Assembly (NCBI GenBank): GCA_030040475.1
Contig: JASHTQ010000101.1
Coordinates: 1 to 5,384 of the forward strand
Reading direction: 5' to 3'
Source: Streptosporangiaceae bacterium
GTDB taxonomy: Bacteria; Actinomycetota; Actinomycetes; Streptosporangiales; Streptosporangiaceae
DNA: 5,384 bases
This document shows, in pieces, positions 1 through 5,265 of the stretch (position 1 is its first letter; each line of letters begins with the position of its first letter). The position numbers and the translations under genes were made by a program. The notes beneath the pieces are model-generated. The model saw only the letters and a program-made list of their open reading frames with translations. It did no database searches and was not told the DNA's origin.

Positions 1-317
1 CGCATGCCAGCCCCGATCAGCGACACCTTCCCGATCCTGTCGTCGTACAGCAGCGACTCGAAGCCGACCGGCTCCTGCAGCCGCACCAGCGTCTCCATCC
101 CGCGCTGGCCGTCGTCGCGCGGCAGCGTGAAGGAGATGTCGGTCCGCCCGGTCGCCACGGCCGAGACGTTCTGCACGATCATGTCGATGTTGATGCCGGC
201 CTCGGCGATGGCGCTGAAGATCCTGGCCGCCTCGCCGACCCGGTCCGGCACGCCGACCACGGTGATCTTCGCCTCGCCCCGGTCATGCGCGACCCCGGAG
301 ATGATGGCCTGCTCCAT
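1..317 (-). CDS. Candidate internal in-frame start: aspartokinase beta (regulatory) subunit, partial
   Basis: Inside lysC, codon 253 is an ATG (317-315) opening [20 protein letters not shown]. It is preceded by a GGAGG at 330-326 with an ideal 8-nt spacer and by a second AGGAGG at 339-334. In Corynebacterium glutamicum and Bacillus subtilis, overlapping in-frame genes give a full-length alpha subunit and a shorter beta subunit holding only the ACT domains, forming alpha2beta2 enzyme; the C. glutamicum beta subunit starts at nearly the same residue (about 250). What is seen is the start codon, its position just before the ACT region and the duplicated purine-rich site. That it is used in this organism is an inference. 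The site is better spaced than that of the full-length gene. Confidence 0.6.
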   Translation of the reverse strand, partial: MEQAIISGVAHDRGEAKITVVGVPDRVGEAARIFSAIAEAGINIDMIVQNVSAVATGRTDISFTLPRDDGQRGMETLVRLQEPVGFESLLYDDRIGKVSLIGAGM

Positions 318-1073
318 CCCGGCTGCCTCCGATCCTCCTGCGTGCCCGGTGACCCAGGTCCCGCTGCGGTTGGTGAACGAGGACCGCACGTGGATGGGCA
401 CCCCGTAGCGCCGCGCGTATTCCACGCACCGCAGCATCAGCACCTTCGCGCCGCACGCGGCCATCTCCAGCATTTCCTCGTAGCTGATCCGCGGGATCCG
501 CCGCGCGGACCGAACGATCCGCGGGTCCGCGGTGAAGATGCCGTCCACGTCGGTGTAGATCTCGCACGCGTCGGCGCCGAGCGCCGCGGCCAGCGCGACC
601 GCGGTGGTGTCCGACGCGCCGCGCCCCATCGTGGTGACGTCCTTGGTGGTCTGCGAGACCCCCTGGAAGCCCGCCACGATGGGAATCGCGCCCTCGGCGA
701 GCGCCTCGGCGATCCGGCTCGGCCTGATGTCGATGATCCGCGCCCGGCCGTGCGCCGCGTCGGTGATCACGCCCGCCTGCGACCCGGTGAACGACCGCGC
801 CTCCAGGCCGAGGGTGGCGATCGCCATCGCGAGCAGCGCCATCGAGATCCGCTCGCCCGCGGTCAGCAGCATGTCAAGCTCGCGCCCGGGCGGCAGCGGG
901 CTGACCTGGCGGGCCAGGTCCATCAGCTCGTCGGTCGAGTCGCCCATCGCGGACACCACGACGACGACCTGGTCGCCGCCCTTGCGGGTCGCGACGATCC
1001 GCTGCGCCACCCGCTTAATGCCGTCGGCGTCGGCGACCGACGAGCCGCCGTACTTCTGCACCACGAGCGCCAC
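1..1073 (-). CDS. lysC: Aspartate kinase (aspartokinase), 3' end cut off by window edge
   Basis: Aspartokinase phosphorylates L-aspartate with ATP, the first committed step to lysine, threonine, methionine and diaminopimelate, in the cytoplasm. The reading frame runs from a GTG at 1073-1071 and is still open at position 1 (357 full codons; actinobacterial homologues are about 420). Visible motifs are the N-terminal KYGGSSV (residues 7-13), TAGERIS (71-77), GFQGV (135-139), [11 protein letters not shown] (147-157) and [13 protein letters not shown] (173-185), all typical of the amino acid kinase fold. An ACT regulatory region follows from about residue 266, with QNVS (301-304) and TDIS (311-314), the area where feedback-resistance mutations map in Corynebacterium; it looks wild type. 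The break falls after GAGM, inside the second ACT domain. A GGAGGT site (1090-1085) lies 11 nt before the GTG, slightly long spacing. It is 64 nt downstream of the DUF5063 gene, so it may be co-transcribed with it. Family assignment is very secure; the exact start is likely. Confidence 0.97.
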   Translation of the reverse strand, partial: MALVVQKYGGSSVADADGIKRVAQRIVATRKGGDQVVVVVSAMGDSTDELMDLARQVSPLPPGRELDMLLTAGERISMALLAMAIATLGLEARSFTGSQAGVITDAAHGRARIIDIRPSRIAEALAEGAIPIVAGFQGVSQTTKDVTTMGRGASDTTAVALAAALGADACEIYTDVDGIFTADPRIVRSARRIPRISYEEMLEMAACGAKVLMLRCVEYARRYGVPIHVRSSFTNRSGTWVTGHAGGSEAAGMEQAIISGVAHDRGEAKITVVGVPDRVGEAARIFSAIAEAGINIDMIVQNVSAVATGRTDISFTLPRDDGQRGMETLVRLQEPVGFESLLYDDRIGKVSLIGAGM

Positions 1074-1084
1074 GGACCCGCCGC

Positions 1085-1090
1085 ACCTCC
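1085..1090 (-). promoter_or_regulatory. Ribosome binding site of lysC
   Basis: GGAGGT on the minus strand, 11 nt upstream of the GTG at 1073-1071. No other in-frame start lies nearer, and the family motif KYGGSSV begins seven residues in, so this site supports the GTG start despite the long spacer. Confidence 0.65.
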
Positions 1091-1104
1091 AAGGTCAAGA
1101 ACCA

Positions 1105-1118
1105 ATTATTCCGAACGA
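1105..1118 (+). repeat. Copy A of a dispersed short repeat (core ATTATTCCGAACGA)
   Basis: This 14-nt AT-rich core sits in the 64-nt gap between the DUF5063 gene and lysC. It is identical to a minus-strand copy at 3814-3801 inside dnaX. Ungapped similarity spans about 1101-1136, with roughly 27 of 36 bases matching by hand count. Read on the + strand it encodes NYSERTVV, against DYSERSVV in the dnaX copy. It lies just upstream of the lysC ribosome binding site, so a role in lysC expression is possible but not shown. Confidence 0.55.
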
Positions 1119-1137
1119 ACGGTGGTGCGCGCCCAGC

Positions 1138-1683
1138 TCACTGGCTCGTGCTCTCCTCGGCTACGTCCAGGCTGGCATGCGCCACCACCGCGTGCAGCGC
1201 ACGCAGGGCCGCGCCGCCGTGGGTGCCCCAGTGGTTGAAGTAGCTGTACTGCCACCACCACAGCGCCTCGAGCGACCGCCCGGCCTGGTAGTGCCGCAGG
1301 CCGTGGATGAGATCGGCGACAAGCGCCGCGATGTCATCGGAGATCCGGAACGGCAGGCAGGACGTGTCCGCGTAGGGATCGAACACCTCGGCGTACTCGT
1401 CGCAGCCGGCCAGCCGCAGGGCCAGCCCGGTGCGCATCGCGTCGAGGTCCGGGTCGTCGCCCACCTCGGGCTCCCAGTTACCCGGCAGGATCACGTCCCG
1501 GCTGGCGCCCAGCTGGGCCCCGGCCAGCAGGATCTGCGACACCTCGAGCAGCAGCATCGGCACGGTCTCGTCGCCGCCGGCCCGCGCCAGCGCGTCGACG
1601 CCGTCGATGAAGTCCTTGACGTGCGCCGCGATCTCATCCGCTATCGGCCGCCATTCGCCCCCCTGAGCTGGCGGTTCAGACAT
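1138..1683 (-). CDS. DUF5063 domain-containing protein
   Basis: A 181-residue soluble protein of unknown function, recognisable as the DUF5063 family that regularly follows recR in actinomycetes. No signal peptide or membrane segment is seen. It is rich in Ala/Leu and acidic residues and looks mainly helical. Its most distinctive stretch is an aromatic run, [14 protein letters not shown] (142-155), followed by [15 protein letters not shown] (101-106) and the acidic GDDPDLD (75-81) are also distinctive. The ATG at 1683-1681 is chosen over an adjacent upstream TTG because it has a GGAG (1695-1692) 8 nt away. The start overlaps the last 8 nt of recR, so translation is probably coupled to RecR. 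Context suggests a link to DNA repair or replication, but no catalytic motif is visible and no function should be assigned. The family call comes from recall of the sequence pattern and the recR neighbourhood. Confidence 0.85.
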   Translation of the reverse strand: MSEPPAQGGEWRPIADEIAAHVKDFIDGVDALARAGGDETVPMLLLEVSQILLAGAQLGASRDVILPGNWEPEVGDDPDLDAMRTGLALRLAGCDEYAEVFDPYADTSCLPFRISDDIAALVADLIHGLRHYQAGRSLEALWWWQYSYFNHWGTHGGAALRALHAVVAHASLDVAEESTSQ

Positions 1684-2275
1684 CAAGCAGTCTCCGTCCT
1701 TCGAAGGCGCGGCCCAGCGTCACCTCGTCGGCGTACTCCAGGTCGCCCCCGACAGGCAGTCCGCTCGCGGGCCTGGTTACCCGCAAGCCCATCGGCTTCA
1801 CCAGCCTAGCGATATAGGCGGCCGTCGCCTCGCCCTCGAGGTTGGGATCGGTCGCCAGGATCAGCTCCGTCACCGTGCCGTCCGCCAGGCGCGTGATCAG
1901 CTCCTTGATCCGCAACTCGTCCGGGCCGACCCCGTCGATGGGGCTGATCGCTCCGCCGAGCACATGGTAGCGGCCGCGGAACTCCCTGATCTTCTCCACC
2001 GCCGCGACGTCCTTCGGCTCTTCTACCACGCAGATCACCGCCGGGTCGCGTCGTGCATCCAGGCAGATCCGGCATTCGTCGGCTTCCGCCACGTTCCCGC
2101 ATGTCCGGCAGAACCGTACCCGCTCGGTCACCTCGATAAGCGCGTCCGCGAGCCGCCTGACGTCGGCGTGGTCGGTGGCGAGAAGGTAGAAGGCGATCCG
2201 CTGGGCGCCCTTCGGGCCGATGCCAGGCAGCCGCCCGAGCTCGTCGATGAGGTTCTGGATGACCCCTTCGTACAC
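1676..2275 (-). CDS. recR: Recombination mediator protein RecR
   Basis: RecR works with RecO (and RecF) to load RecA onto SSB-coated single-stranded DNA at gaps and stalled forks. The protein has 199 residues, the usual family length. In order it shows an N-terminal helix-hairpin-helix with [17 protein letters not shown] (16-32), a four-cysteine zinc site (C56, C59, C68, C71), a Toprim domain beginning [10 protein letters not shown] (81-90) with [11 protein letters not shown] (141-151), and the C-terminal [25 protein letters not shown] that closes the family. All key residues are present. The start is a GTG (2275-2273) with an AGGA (2285-2282) 6 nt upstream. The gene begins 15 nt after the YbaB-family gene, the classic ybaB-recR pair, and its stop overlaps the DUF5063 gene start by 8 nt. 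It is intact with no oddity except the GTG start. Confidence 0.98.
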   Translation of the reverse strand: MYEGVIQNLIDELGRLPGIGPKGAQRIAFYLLATDHADVRRLADALIEVTERVRFCRTCGNVAEADECRICLDARRDPAVICVVEEPKDVAAVEKIREFRGRYHVLGGAISPIDGVGPDELRIKELITRLADGTVTELILATDPNLEGEATAAYIARLVKPMGLRVTRPASGLPVGGDLEYADEVTLGRAFEGRRLLDV

Positions 2276-2281
2276 TGCTTG

Positions 2282-2295
2282 TCCTAGGTCCTAGG
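2282..2295 (-). repeat. Two tandem CCTAGGA units at the ybaB-recR junction
   Basis: Two identical 7-nt units, each holding the palindrome CCTAGG, bridge the end of the YbaB-family gene and the recR leader. The first unit contains the TAG stop (2293-2291); the second supplies the AGGA that is the probable recR ribosome binding site. A simple slippage duplication could have produced this arrangement. Confidence 0.6.
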
Positions 2296-2743
2296 TCTCC
2301 GTGTCGTCCTCGTCGTCGTCATCGTCCTCGTCGTCTCCGTAACCGCCGCCGATGCCGAGGCTGGAGAGGTCCAGGCCGCCCGGCAGGTTCAGGCCGCCTG
2401 GCAGGTTCAGGCCGCCTGGCAGGCCGCCGGACATGGCGGCCGCGAACGGCCCCATCTGCTGCTGTTGCAGGTCCTCGGCGCCTCGGTAGGCGTCACGGAT
2501 CGCGGCGAGCACAAGGTCCGCGATCGTCCGCGCCGTCTCCTCCGGGTCGCCGGGCTCGACCGCGCCCGGCTCGATGCTGAGGTCTATGAGTTCGCCCTGG
2601 CCGTTAACCGTTGCCTGGACCAGGCCACCGCCCGCCGTTCCCGTCACCTCGGCGTTGGCGAGCGCCTGCTGGGCGTTAATCAGCTGTTCCTGCATCTGCT
2701 GGGCCGCGGCGAACAGCTGCTGCATGTCCATCTGGGGTTCCAC
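2291..2743 (-). CDS. YbaB/EbfC family nucleoid-associated DNA-binding protein with Gly/Leu-rich and acidic tail
   Basis: YbaB/EbfC proteins are small dimeric DNA-binding, nucleoid-associated proteins usually encoded directly before recR, as here. The family core is residues 1-100: MDMQQLFAAAQQMQEQL (5-21) forms the Met/Gln-rich N-terminal helix, followed by VTGTAGGGLVQATVNGQGEL (33-52) and the helical DPEETARTIADLVLAAIRDA (66-85). The protein has 150 residues, against about 100-115 for many relatives. The extra tail has a threefold PGGL(N/D)L repeat (109-126), a glycine stretch and the acidic end DDEDDDDDEDD. Start choice: GTG at 2743-2741 with AGGGAGG (2755-2749) 5 nt upstream; in-frame ATGs at codons 5 and 7 are badly spaced. 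The gene is 31 nt after dnaX and 15 nt before recR, so co-transcription is likely. The acidic tail could mimic DNA or contact protein partners, but this is inference. Confidence 0.95.
   Translation of the reverse strand: MEPQMDMQQLFAAAQQMQEQLINAQQALANAEVTGTAGGGLVQATVNGQGELIDLSIEPGAVEPGDPEETARTIADLVLAAIRDAYRGAEDLQQQQMGPFAAAMSGGLPGGLNLPGGLNLPGGLDLSSLGIGGGYGDDEDDDDDEDDTET
2373..2420 (-). repeat. 18-bp tandem repeat in the YbaB-family gene
   Basis: Two full units (2373-2390 and 2391-2408, one mismatch) plus two-thirds of a third (2409-2420) encode the hexapeptide PGGLNL in series. It lies in the variable tail after the conserved core, so the copy number probably varies between relatives. Confidence 0.8.
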
Positions 2744-2748
2744 ATCGT

Positions 2749-2755
2749 CCTCCCT
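2749..2755 (-). promoter_or_regulatory. Ribosome binding site of the YbaB-family gene
   Basis: AGGGAGG on the minus strand, 5 nt before the GTG at 2743. It decides the start: a GTG four codons upstream of the first in-frame ATG. It lies in the 31-nt dnaX-ybaB gap. Confidence 0.75.
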
Positions 2756-2774
2756 ACCCAGAGCCTACTTGGGC

Positions 2775-5057
2775 TCAGTGGTCGAACTCGCCGATCACCT
2801 GGCCGCCGAGCTCGCGCTGGATGAGATCCATGCCGGACAGCTCGGGCGGGCCGGCGGGCGGGCGGCCCGCGGACGGCGCATCCGGCGCTTCCTCGTCCGG
2901 CTCGTCGTCGTACACCGCCCAGTCCGGCGGGGGGAGATCCGACAGCGGCCGGCCCGCCGGTTCGGCGCCCCTCCGCTCCGGTGCCTGCGGCGCGGCGGGC
3001 CGGTCGCCGCTGCCTGACTGCGCGCCCGCGGGCCCGGATCCGGCCGCCCCTTGCCCGGGTCCCTCCGCCGATCCCGATCCAGCCCCGCCTCGTCCGGTTC
3101 CGGCCGCCAGCCCAGCCCCCGCGGCTTGCCCAGGCCCCCCGGCTTGCCCAGCCCCCGCGGCTTGCCCAGGATCCGCCCCAGGTCCGGGACCGGCCGCCGT
3201 TCCGGGTCCGGCCCCACGTCCGGGTCCCGCGACCAGCCCTGGGTCGGCGGGCTGTCCGGGTCCGGTCGATCCGGGTCCGGCCGATCCGGATCCGGCCGCC
3301 CCGTGTCCGTGTCCGGCACCCGGGGGCGCGCCCGCGTCGCCGCCGACCACTCCCTTGACCGTCACGTTCAGCCCGAACCCGGCGGCGAGCACCCGCTTGA
3401 GCACCGCGTCGTGCCCGCTCGCGGCGAAGCCCTTCAGGTCCCCGTCCCTGGCGAACCGCAGGGTCAAGATCCCGTCCTCGACGGAGACCACGCTCGTGTT
3501 GCTGAGCAGGATCCACGCCACCCGGCGCTCCCGCTTGACCGCGTCGAGCACCGCGTCCCAGTTCTGCCGCAGCGCGTCCGCCGGCGACCCGTCCGCCGGA
3601 GCCGCGGCGGCCGGAGCCGACTGTACCGCCGGAGCCGACTGTACCGCCGGAGCCGACTGTGCCGCCGGAGCCGGCGCCGCCGGGGCCGGCTCGCGCGTTC
3701 CGGCCGGGGCCGACGCTGGCCGCTGCGGTGCCGCGGGTGCCGGTCTCTGCGCGGTCGGCACGCCGGACGAGGGGCTTTCCGCTGGGGCGGTAACCACGGA
3801 TCGTTCGGAATAATCGGCTTTACCGGCGTGCGGCGCGCGCGGGGGGGCGGCCGGGAGCGGTGACGGCGTCCCCCGTTCCAGCCGCTCGATCCGGGCCAGC
3901 AGCGACTTCTCGTCGGCGTCCGCGGCCGGCAGCAGCACCTGCGCGCACATCAGCTCGAGCAGCAGCCGGGGCGAGGTGGCGCCGCGCATCTGGTCCAGGC
4001 CCTGGCTGATGATGTCGGCCGCCCTGGCCAGCTCCGCCTGCCCGAACCTGCCCGCCTGCGCGGCCATCAGCTCGGCCCGGTCCGGCGGGAGGTCGAGCAG
4101 CCCGCTGTCCACCGCGTCGGGCACGGCGGCGAGCACGATCAGGTCGCGGAACCTGTCCAGCATGTCGGCGGCGAACCTGCGCGGCTCGTGCCCGCCCTCG
4201 ATGACCCGGTTCACCACGTGGAACACCGCCGCGCCGTCGGCGGCGGCGAAGGCGTCCGCGATCTCGTCGAGCAGGCTGGCGTCGGTGAAGCCGAGCAGCG
4301 CCACCGCGCGGTCGTAGCTGAGCCCGGTTTCGTCGCTGCCCGCGAGCAGCTGGTCGAGCACCGACAGCGAGTCCCTGACCGAGCCCGCCCCGGCCCGCAC
4401 CACGAGCGGCAGCACGGAATCCTGCACCGCCACGCCCTCCTTGCGCAGGATGTCCTGCATCAGTTCGCGCAGCACGGACGGCGGCACCAGGCGGAACGGG
4501 TAGTGGTGGGTGCGGGACCGGATGGTCGGGATGACCTTCTCCGGCTCGGTGGTGGCGAAGATGAACTTCAGGTGCGGCGGCGGTTCCTCCACCAGCTTCA
4601 GCAGCGCGTTGAAGCCCTGCTGGGTGACCATGTGCGCCTCGTCGATGATGTAGATCTTGAAGCGCCCTGACACCGGGGTGTAGAAGGCCCGCTCGCGCAG
4701 TTCCCTGGCGTCGTCCACGCCGCCGTGCGAGGCGGCGTCGATCTCGATCACGTCGATGCTGCCCGGCCCGGACGGGGCGAGCGCGACGCACGAGTCGCAG
4801 ACCCCGCACGGCTCGGGCGTCGGCCCGTCGACGCAGTTCAGCGAGCGGGCGAGGATCCGCGCGCTGGACGTCTTGCCGCACCCGCGCGGGCCGCTGAACA
4901 GGTACGCGTGGTTGATCCGCCCGGTGCGCAGCGCCTGGGTGAGCGGGCCCGTGACCTGATCCTGCCCCTTGACCTCGGCAAACGTCGCGGGACGGTACTT
5001 GCGATAGAGGGCCAGGCTGGCCGGCGCCGTTCCCTCGCGCTCCGCCGCGGCTGCCAT
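2775..5057 (-). CDS. dnaX: DNA polymerase III subunit gamma/tau (clamp loader ATPase)
   Basis: DnaX is the ATPase motor of the clamp loader that places the beta sliding clamp on primed DNA and ties the loader to the polymerase. The protein has 760 residues. Residues 16-240 form the AAA+ core: LYRKYRP (17-23), Walker A GPRGCGKTS (56-64), zinc-module cysteines C75, C84, C87 and C90, Walker B IYIIDEAH (135-142), sensor 1 FATT (167-170), IRSRTHH (179-185) at the SRC position with Thr in place of Cys, and GSVRDSLSVLDQL (225-237) at sensor 2. Domain III runs to about 400. A Pro/Ala linker with three APAVQS-type repeats, the conserved C-terminal domain (about 492-573, including QNWDAVLDAVKRE and VAWILLSNTSV), a Gly/Pro/Ala-rich linker of about 130 residues, and an acidic tail ending GMDLIQRELGGQVIGEFDH follow. 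The ATG at 5057 is chosen over an upstream in-frame GTG (5114), which lies inside the SRP RNA gene; GAGGA (5069-5065) is 7 nt before the ATG. It is the first gene of the minus-strand cluster. Confidence 0.97.
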   Translation of the reverse strand: MAAAAEREGTAPASLALYRKYRPATFAEVKGQDQVTGPLTQALRTGRINHAYLFSGPRGCGKTSSARILARSLNCVDGPTPEPCGVCDSCVALAPSGPGSIDVIEIDAASHGGVDDARELRERAFYTPVSGRFKIYIIDEAHMVTQQGFNALLKLVEEPPPHLKFIFATTEPEKVIPTIRSRTHHYPFRLVPPSVLRELMQDILRKEGVAVQDSVLPLVVRAGAGSVRDSLSVLDQLLAGSDETGLSYDRAVALLGFTDASLLDEIADAFAAADGAAVFHVVNRVIEGGHEPRRFAADMLDRFRDLIVLAAVPDAVDSGLLDLPPDRAELMAAQAGRFGQAELARAADIISQGLDQMRGATSPRLLLELMCAQVLLPAADADEKSLLARIERLERGTPSPLPAAPPRAPHAGKADYSERSVVTAPAESPSSGVPTAQRPAPAAPQRPASAPAGTREPAPAAPAPAAQSAPAVQSAPAVQSAPAAAAPADGSPADALRQNWDAVLDAVKRERRVAWILLSNTSVVSVEDGILTLRFARDGDLKGFAASGHDAVLKRVLAAGFGLNVTVKGVVGGDAGAPPGAGHGHGAAGSGSAGPGSTGPGQPADPGLVAGPGRGAGPGTAAGPGPGADPGQAAGAGQAGGPGQAAGAGLAAGTGRGGAGSGSAEGPGQGAAGSGPAGAQSGSGDRPAAPQAPERRGAEPAGRPLSDLPPPDWAVYDDEPDEEAPDAPSAGRPPAGPPELSGMDLIQRELGGQVIGEFDH
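3121..3174 (-). repeat. 18-bp tandem repeat in the dnaX C-terminal linker
   Basis: Three imperfect 18-bp units (3121-3138, 3139-3156, 3157-3174) share GGCTTGCCCAG on the + strand and encode GQA(A/G)G-type hexapeptides in DnaX. They are part of the Gly/Pro/Ala linker between the conserved C-terminal domain and the acidic tail. Confidence 0.75.
3256..3300 (-). repeat. 15-bp tandem repeat in the dnaX C-terminal linker
   Basis: Three imperfect 15-bp units (3256-3270, 3271-3285, 3286-3300) built on CCGG(G/A)TCCGG(T/C)CGAT encode a pentapeptide series GSGSA-GPGST-GPG in DnaX. The whole 3010-3330 stretch is low complexity and made of related CCGGGTCC-like words. Confidence 0.75.
3610..3663 (-). repeat. 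18-bp tandem repeat in the dnaX central linker
   Basis: Three units of GCCGGAGCCGACTGTACC on the + strand (3610-3627, 3628-3645, 3646-3663), the first two identical and the third with one change, encode APAVQS-type hexapeptides just before the conserved C-terminal domain of DnaX. The near identity points to recent slippage or unequal exchange. Confidence 0.9.
3801..3814 (-). repeat. Copy B of the dispersed short repeat, inside dnaX
   Basis: The minus strand reads ATTATTCCGAACGA, identical over 14 nt to copy A at 1105-1118 and in opposite orientation to it. It falls in the Pro/Ala linker of DnaX and is translated as DYSERSVV (residues 415-422). This is an AT-rich interruption with charged and aromatic residues in an otherwise Ala/Pro-dominated segment, which suggests an inserted element kept in frame. 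Confidence 0.55.
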
Positions 5058-5064
5058 CAGCTCA

Positions 5065-5101
5065 TCCTCACCGGTGAAAGGGGGACCGGAAGACCATGAG
5101 G
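5065..5101 (-). promoter_or_regulatory. Stem-loop in the dnaX leader that can cover its ribosome binding site
   Basis: On the minus strand CCTCA (5101-5097) pairs with TGAGG (5070-5066), and CCGGT (5089-5085) pairs with ACCGG (5075-5071) around a 9-nt loop; seven unpaired bases lie on one side. The second strand of the outer helix contains the GAGGA (5069-5065) used as dnaX ribosome binding site, 7 nt before the ATG. The helix starts right at the 3' end of the SRP RNA, so it may also matter for processing. The pairing is seen in the sequence; regulation is inference. Confidence 0.4.
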
Positions 5102-5188
5102 ACCCCCCGCACACCCGTCAGAGCCCGCGTACCCTTGCTGCCTTCCGGCCCTGGGGGGGTTGGCGGGATAAACGCCGTGCGGGGGGCC
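5100..5188 (-). ncRNA. ffs: Small bacterial signal recognition particle RNA (4.5S type)
   Basis: This RNA binds Ffh to form the particle that targets nascent membrane and secreted proteins to the translocon. The minus strand carries the hallmark domain IV core GCCGGAAGGCAGCAAGGGTA (5149-5130) with its GGAA tetraloop at 5146-5143. An outer helix closes the molecule: CCCCCCGCAC (5186-5177) pairs with GTGCGGGGGG (5112-5103), and CCCGC/GCGGG forms an inner helix. The length of about 89 nt fits the small actinobacterial form, with no Alu domain. The ends are placed from the outer helix and are good to a few bases. Its position next to dnaX and a tRNA-Ser gene is common in actinobacteria. No poly-U terminator follows, so transcription may run on into dnaX 43 nt away. 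Confidence 0.93.
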
Positions 5189-5195
5189 AGGGGCC

Positions 5196-5201
5196 AGTCT
5201 A
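5196..5201 (-). promoter_or_regulatory. Probable -10 box of ffs
   Basis: The minus strand reads TAGACT, a good TANNNT match. A transcript begun 7-8 nt downstream would start at about 5189-5188, exactly where the closing helix of the SRP RNA begins. No clear TTGACA-like -35 stands 16-19 nt upstream, so the promoter relies on position and the -10 only. Confidence 0.5.
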
Positions 5202-5265
5202 GCCAGCCTCCGGACCTGGATGGTCCGTAACCCGGTTCGTCTGCAGTTCAGGTAAGCTCTCCGGC

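Noticed and set aside
285..1238. Long open frame on the + strand across lysC and the following gap
   Set aside because: It is antisense to the well-supported lysC gene and reflects high GC content. It ends with the YSERTVV reading of the repeat, which is interesting for the repeat but does not make the frame a gene.
3010..3335. CRISPR array or satellite-like element suggested by the many short repeats
   Set aside because: The repeats are contiguous 15- and 18-bp units without unique spacers, in frame with dnaX, and match a protein linker.
2821..3813. 330-codon + strand open frame opposite the dnaX linker
   Set aside because: It is a mirror of the repetitive Gly/Pro/Ala linker, with low-complexity Pro/Ala composition and no family motif.
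2775..3900. Programmed frameshift site producing a short gamma form of DnaX, as in Escherichia coli
   Set aside because: No A- or U-rich slippery heptamer followed by a suitable stem was seen on the coding strand; the single frame is open throughout.
3820..4881. 353-codon minus-strand frame overlapping dnaX in another phase
   Set aside because: Its translation is Arg/Ala-rich shadow sequence, while the dnaX phase shows all AAA+ motifs.
5058..5114. N-terminal extension of DnaX from the GTG at 5114
   Set aside because: The start would lie inside the SRP RNA 3' arm and has no suitable ribosome binding site; the ATG at 5057 has GAGGA 7 nt upstream and fits the family N-terminus.
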